DNA from: Sedimentibacter saalensis
Lineage (GTDB): Bacteria > Bacillota > Clostridia > Tissierellales > Sedimentibacteraceae
Direction of reading: 5' to 3'
Length of the DNA: 64,000 nucleotides
NCBI RefSeq assembly: GCF_007830175.1
Contig: NZ_VLKH01000009.1
Location: forward strand, 62,001 to 126,000
Within the stretch, counting starts at the first letter, position 1. Each line of letters starts with the position of its first letter. Below are positions 60,912 through 64,000 of the stretch, in pieces. A model generated the notes under the pieces. That model was not told where the DNA came from. It ran no database searches and was given only the letters and a program-made list of their open reading frames with translations. A program made the translations under genes and the position numbers.

Positions 60912-61997
60912 ATGGCACAATTCAAGTGTTCTTCATGCAAAACTACTGCACCTTTAAGCACATTGTCCTTTAAGTGCAGCTGCGGCGGTCTTTACGAACT
61001 GGATTTTTCTACGCCGAAGTTTTCCATGAATTTAATAGATACAAAAGAGTTCAATATTTTTAGGTACAGAGCTTTCATGCCTTTAGATAATGATTTGTGG
61101 AAACAGATTACTCTTGGAGAAGGACTGACTTCAATCATACACTACAGCGAAAATTTGTACGTGAAGCTTGATTATGCAATGCCAACTCTTTCCTTTAAAG
61201 ACAGAGGAGCAGCCGTTCTTGTATGGCTCTTGAAAACCATAGGAGTTAAAAAGGTTGTGCAGGACAGCAGCGGAAATGCCGGAAACTCTGTTGCAGCCTA
61301 TTGTGCCCGAGCAGGTATTGAATGCGAAATATTTGTTCCTAAAGGCACATCTCCCAAAAAAATCAAAATGATAGAATCCCATGGAGCAACCGTGACTGTA
61401 TTTGACGGTACAAGGGATGAAACTGCAGATGCGTGCAGAAAAAAAGCAGCTGAGGAAAATATCTACTATGCTAACCATGTTTACAACCCCATGTTTTATC
61501 AGGGAACAAAGACATACATCTATGAAGTTTATGAACAGCTTGGAAAAATTCCAGACAATTTGTTTATACCTGTAGGAAACGGAACACTGCTTATTGGATG
61601 CCGCCTTGCCTTGATGGAGCTATATGAAGCAGGGTTAATTAAGAAACTTCCGAAAATTTTTATAGTCCAAAGCGAGAAGTGCGCTCCTCTTTTCAATGCA
61701 ACGGATACTCCTCTTGAAATAGTACCCCATAACACATATGCTGAAGGGATTGCAGTTGGAAAGCCCATGCGTGGAAAAGAAATACTAAACAGCACTTATG
61801 CAGGAGTTCAGGAAATAATTCTTGCTCCTGAGGAAAAAATACTGCCTGCAAGAAGTGAACTTGCTTTGGGAGGATTTTTTGTGGAACACACTACTGCAGC
61901 AACTTATGCAGCATACACAGATTATATTTCAAAACACCGCCTTGAAGGAAATTCACTTATACCTCTTTGCGGTGCCGGACTTAAAAGCGAAAAGTAA
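60912..61997 (+). CDS. thrC: Threonine synthase-like PLP enzyme
   Basis: This 361-residue fold-type II PLP enzyme has an N-terminal zinc ribbon (CSSCKTTAPL, CSCGG), the PLP Lys in LSFKDRGAAVL, the phosphate/Asn loop QDSSGNAGNSVAAYCARAG, and VGNGTLLIG for the PLP phosphate. It converts O-phosphohomoserine to threonine in the family's best-known members. No hom/thrB is adjacent; other PLP lyases share this architecture. AGGAGG lies before ATG 60912. Confidence 0.85.
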   Translation: MAQFKCSSCKTTAPLSTLSFKCSCGGLYELDFSTPKFSMNLIDTKEFNIFRYRAFMPLDNDLWKQITLGEGLTSIIHYSENLYVKLDYAMPTLSFKDRGAAVLVWLLKTIGVKKVVQDSSGNAGNSVAAYCARAGIECEIFVPKGTSPKKIKMIESHGATVTVFDGTRDETADACRKKAAEENIYYANHVYNPMFYQGTKTYIYEVYEQLGKIPDNLFIPVGNGTLLIGCRLALMELYEAGLIKKLPKIFIVQSEKCAPLFNATDTPLEIVPHNTYAEGIAVGKPMRGKEILNSTYAGVQEIILAPEEKILPARSELALGGFFVEHTTAATYAAYTDYISKHRLEGNSLIPLCGAGLKSEK

Positions 61998-62008
61998 TTT
62001 CATAATAA

Positions 62009-62030
62009 AAGAAGCACTTATGTGCTTCTT
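62009..62030. terminator. Bidirectional terminator between thrC and usp
   Basis: AAGAAGCAC (62009-62017) pairs with GTGCTTCTT (62022-62030), with T-rich tails on both strands. Confidence 0.75.
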
Positions 62031-62034
62031 AATT

Positions 62035-62475
62035 TTATTCAAGTACAATAAATACCGGGCAAGGAGAATCAGAAATTACCCTTTGTGTAACCGAACCAAC
62101 AAAGAATCTTTTAACCTTTGAGAATCCTCTTCTGCCCATTACAATCAAATCAAATTTTCCGTCTTCTGCAGCTGCAAGAATTTCTTCGTAGGGTTGTCCT
62201 GTAACAATCAATTTTTCGACTGCCACTCCGTTCAAATCAAGTCCTTCAAGGAAGGAATCCACGAATTTTGTACCTGTAGCAATCATTTTTTCTTTCATTT
62301 CTTTGAAGTCATATTCCATGTAAATACCGTACTTTGTATGGCCTACAGTGTCAGGAATATATATAACATGAATAAATGTAAGTTCACTGTTGAACAATTT
62401 TGCCAATTCCACACCCTTTTCTGCCGCTTTCTGTGATGCAGCAGAACCGTCAATTGGAACAAGAATTTTTTTCAT
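62035..62475 (-). CDS. Universal stress protein (UspA family)
   Basis: This 146-residue Rossmann-like protein has the Usp start KKILVPIDGSAASQKAAEKG and the ATP-binding motif G-2x-G-9x-G-S: VMGRRGFSKVKRFFVGSVTQ. It likely binds ATP and aids stress survival. The start at 62475 is chosen for GGGAGGTACCTAT directly upstream; the frame opens nine codons earlier. Confidence 0.93.
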   Translation of the reverse strand: MKKILVPIDGSAASQKAAEKGVELAKLFNSELTFIHVIYIPDTVGHTKYGIYMEYDFKEMKEKMIATGTKFVDSFLEGLDLNGVAVEKLIVTGQPYEEILAAAEDGKFDLIVMGRRGFSKVKRFFVGSVTQRVISDSPCPVFIVLE

Positions 62476-62646
62476 ATAGGTACCTCCCTTTTTTAAAATC
62501 ATTTTTCCATTGTATTATATATATACCTACATTTTTCAATTGTAAACATATTCATGAAAAATTATGTTGGTAAGTAACAAATCAGGACTCCTTGAAAATA
62601 TCTGAAGCATATGTTATAATCAGTTAAACTATTTTGGGAGGATGTC

Positions 62647-63039
62647 ATGATACACGAATCCGGAGAAGATTACTTAGAAACCATACTCATGCTTCACAAT
62701 AAGAACGGTTATGTGAGATCAATAGATATAGCCAATGAGTTGAATTACACAAAACCAAGCATAAGCCGTGCTGTGAGCATTTTAAAAAATTCGAACTACA
62801 TAACAGTGGATAAAAACGGCCATATCCTTCTTACTGACCTTGGCAGAGAAACTGCCGAAAGAATTTATGAACGTCACAATGTCATTGCAGAATTTATGAT
62901 TGCATCTCTTGGAATATCAAGAGAAACTGCCGAAAAAGAATCCTGCAGAATTGAGCACATAGTAAGCGAGGAAACTTTTCAAAAAATGAAAGAATATATA
63001 AAAACTCCTGCGAAATATGAACAGACACTTGTCAAGTAG
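62647..63039 (+). CDS. mntR: DtxR/MntR-family metal-dependent regulator
   Basis: This 130-residue protein has an N-terminal winged helix (SGEDYLETILMLHNKNGYVR, IDIANELNYTKPSISRAVSI) and a dimerisation/metal domain with the ligands of the MntR/IdeR group (ERHNVIAEFM, ESCRIEHIVSEET). It senses Mn2+ or Fe2+. Its stop codon TAG is made by the first bases of the adjoining IS remnant (inverted repeat from 63036), so the C-terminus may have been altered, though length is near the MntR norm. feoB lies beyond the remnant. Confidence 0.88.
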   Translation: MIHESGEDYLETILMLHNKNGYVRSIDIANELNYTKPSISRAVSILKNSNYITVDKNGHILLTDLGRETAERIYERHNVIAEFMIASLGISRETAEKESCRIEHIVSEETFQKMKEYIKTPAKYEQTLVK

Positions 63040-63061
63040 ACAGGTAATTTAATTAAAACGT

Positions 63062-63189
63062 TATGCACATATGGATGTATGGTTTCGATATTCTAAAGGA
63101 GCCATGCATCCTAGTCTTTTTTGAAATCTTTTTTCATTGTAAAACTCAATATACTTAACTATTTTCTCCTTTAATTCTTCAAGTGTTTT
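63062..63189 (-). pseudogene. C-terminal fragment of an IS3-family OrfB transposase
   Basis: In the minus-strand frame offset from OrfA, this region translates to LEELKEKIVKYIEFYNEKRF followed by QKRLGCMAPLEYRNH, the typical end of IS150-type integrase-core transposases (YIxFYNxxRxQxxLxxxxPxEYR). The DDE core is absent. Confidence 0.75.
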
Positions 63190-63433
63190 GAACTTTACCT
63201 ATTACATATTCTTCAACTACTGACAATTTAAATTCTTTGCTATATGAACTATTTCTATTTGATGTTTCAAATGCACTAGGTCCATGTTCTTTATATCTTA
63301 GATACCAACGACGTACAGATGCTTCATCAGCTTCGACTGATTTCGCAATACTTTCAAAGCTACCATTACCTTTTTCATAATTCTTACATGCTTGAATCTT
63401 AATTTCTTTACTATGTTTAGTTTTTCTGCCCAT
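63179..63433 (-). pseudogene. IS3-family OrfA (helix-turn-helix) fragment
   Basis: About 84 residues start MGRKTKHSKEIKIQACKNYE, with ESIAKSVEADEASVRRWYLR (HTH). The frame then breaks soon after SSYSKEFKLSVVEEYVIGK, where the second HTH of OrfA should be. A ribosome site, TTGGAGGT, lies before ATG 63433. Non-functional as a transposase. Confidence 0.75.
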
Positions 63434-63523
63434 AAAAAATACCTCCAAGTAGATAATCTAATTTTAATTAATTAGACTGTCTACTTTGGAAGTATCATAT
63501 CAATAACAGGAGTTTATTTTTAT

Positions 63524-64000
63524 TTATGCTTTTGCTTCAGCCTTTTTTCCGTATAGACTGAATTTGTTGTATATCATAAATCCAATAGCAACAAGAAATA
63601 ATGCTGTGAAAATTATTAGTACAATATCACCATTTACAACAGCACCTTCAGCTGCTTCTTCCATAATAGATATATCAAGAACTTTTCTTTCTGTTGCAGA
63701 AGTACCTCTTAGTAAAAAACTTCCAACTGTGTTTACAAGGAAGGAAAGTACATATGCCAATCCGGTCTGATATCCTATGGCAATCAAAGTCCATTTCCAG
63801 TTGCCCATCTCATTTCTAATTGCTCCTATGGCAGCAAAGCAAGGTGCTGCAAGAAGAGTGAACACCATGAATGCAAAAGCTGTAACTTGTGTAAATTCAA
63901 TTGGAATAACACTTCCAACCGATGCAAATGTTGCTACAACAACTTCTTTAGCAATGAGGCCTGTAATTGAAGCAACGCTTGCTGCCCATGAATCTCCAAA
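63524..64000 (-). CDS. feoB: Ferrous iron transporter FeoB, C-terminal 158 residues; cut by window edge
   Basis: The frame is open from base 64000 to the stop at 63524. FGDSWAASVASITGLIAKEV, VVATFASVGSV, then AFMVFTLLAAPCFAAIGAIR, NEMGNWKWTLIAIGYQTGLA and YVLSFLVNTVG match the last Gate/FeoB-C membrane segments of FeoB. A further helix and a basic tail (YGKKAEAKA) end the protein. The G-domain and most of the membrane part lie outside the window. The MntR-type regulator nearby could control it. Confidence 0.92.
   Translation of the reverse strand, partial: FGDSWAASVASITGLIAKEVVVATFASVGSVIPIEFTQVTAFAFMVFTLLAAPCFAAIGAIRNEMGNWKWTLIAIGYQTGLAYVLSFLVNTVGSFLLRGTSATERKVLDISIMEEAAEGAVVNGDIVLIIFTALFLVAIGFMIYNKFSLYGKKAEAKA

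Larger units (their letters stand above)
63036..63484 (-). mobile_element. Degenerate IS3-family (IS150-like) insertion sequence remnant
   Basis: It is bounded by inverted repeats: GTAGACAGGTAATTTAATTA from 63036, and GTAGACAGTCTAATTAATTA read on the minus strand from 63484. Inside are an OrfA fragment and the last ~40 codons of OrfB; everything between has been deleted. No target duplication is visible. It separates mntR from feoB. Confidence 0.8.

Overview
The window looks like chromosome from a low-G+C, anaerobic, endospore-forming Bacillota of class Clostridia. The grounds are an A/T-rich sequence with strong AGGAGG ribosome sites, T-box leaders, a CotF-type coat protein, a glycyl-radical arylacetate decarboxylase, electron-bifurcating Etf proteins, FchA/FolD one-carbon enzymes, rubredoxin, FprA, hemerythrin and hybrid-cluster protein. 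A Sedimentibacter-like or related peptide- and amino-acid-fermenting organism would fit, but the genus cannot be proved from the window. The gene content is mostly chromosomal housekeeping. The only mobile remains are a broken IS3-type element and many small dispersed repeats.

Layout. 1-4000: start of a glycyl-radical decarboxylase and a ClpC-like unfoldase. 4077-10005: an F1Fo-ATPase operon, atpBEF-(delta/alpha fusion)-GDC, with no separate atpH. 10527-12300: proS behind a T-box. 12400-19000: secreted 5'-nucleotidase, metallophosphoesterase, veg, corA with a possible leader peptide, ispE and a TlpA-like lipoprotein. 19180-23748: an Etf-linked 2-hydroxyacid (lactate-type) dehydrogenase operon with its GntR regulator. 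23837-26382: threonine aldolase, folD and fchA. 26719-32557: acetyltransferase, MFS carrier, asnA, and a three-gene hydrolase/acyltransferase/membrane-protein cassette. 32742-38623: rubredoxin, pirin, mnmA, tatC, a ketopantoate-reductase homologue, speE and speD. 38949-45133: an oxygen/NO/peroxide defence cluster (fprA, cupin, hemerythrin, an unknown protein, an Hcp-associated redox protein, hcp, glutathione peroxidase). 45348-52772: amidohydrolase, a heterodimeric ABC exporter, a structured non-coding RNA candidate and an alanine/glycine symporter. 52821-57368: an acidic SLH protein, a B3/B4-domain protein, CotF, an in-frame-UGA selenoprotein and tatA. 57478-64000: T-box/ilvBN, nnrD, a threonine-synthase-like gene, usp, mntR, an IS remnant and the 3' end of feoB.

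Most unusual points: (1) the ATP synthase delta C-terminal domain is fused to the N-terminus of alpha, and the delta N-terminal domain is absent from the operon; (2) two families of dispersed palindromic repeats sit between duplicated copies of the local transcription terminator, a different hairpin at each locus; (3) a Tat-lipoprotein-type C_GCAxxG_C_C protein carries Sec at its first redox position, with a SECIS-like hairpin and tatA next door; (4) a promoter-driven, folded, ORF-free region of about 300 nt lies upstream of the symporter; (5) FolD lacks the cyclohydrolase Lys and Gln and sits beside fchA; (6) a gene-oriented GAATTAAG-rich repeat directly follows the stop codons of six genes.

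All calls come from reading the sequence and remembered family features. No database search was run.
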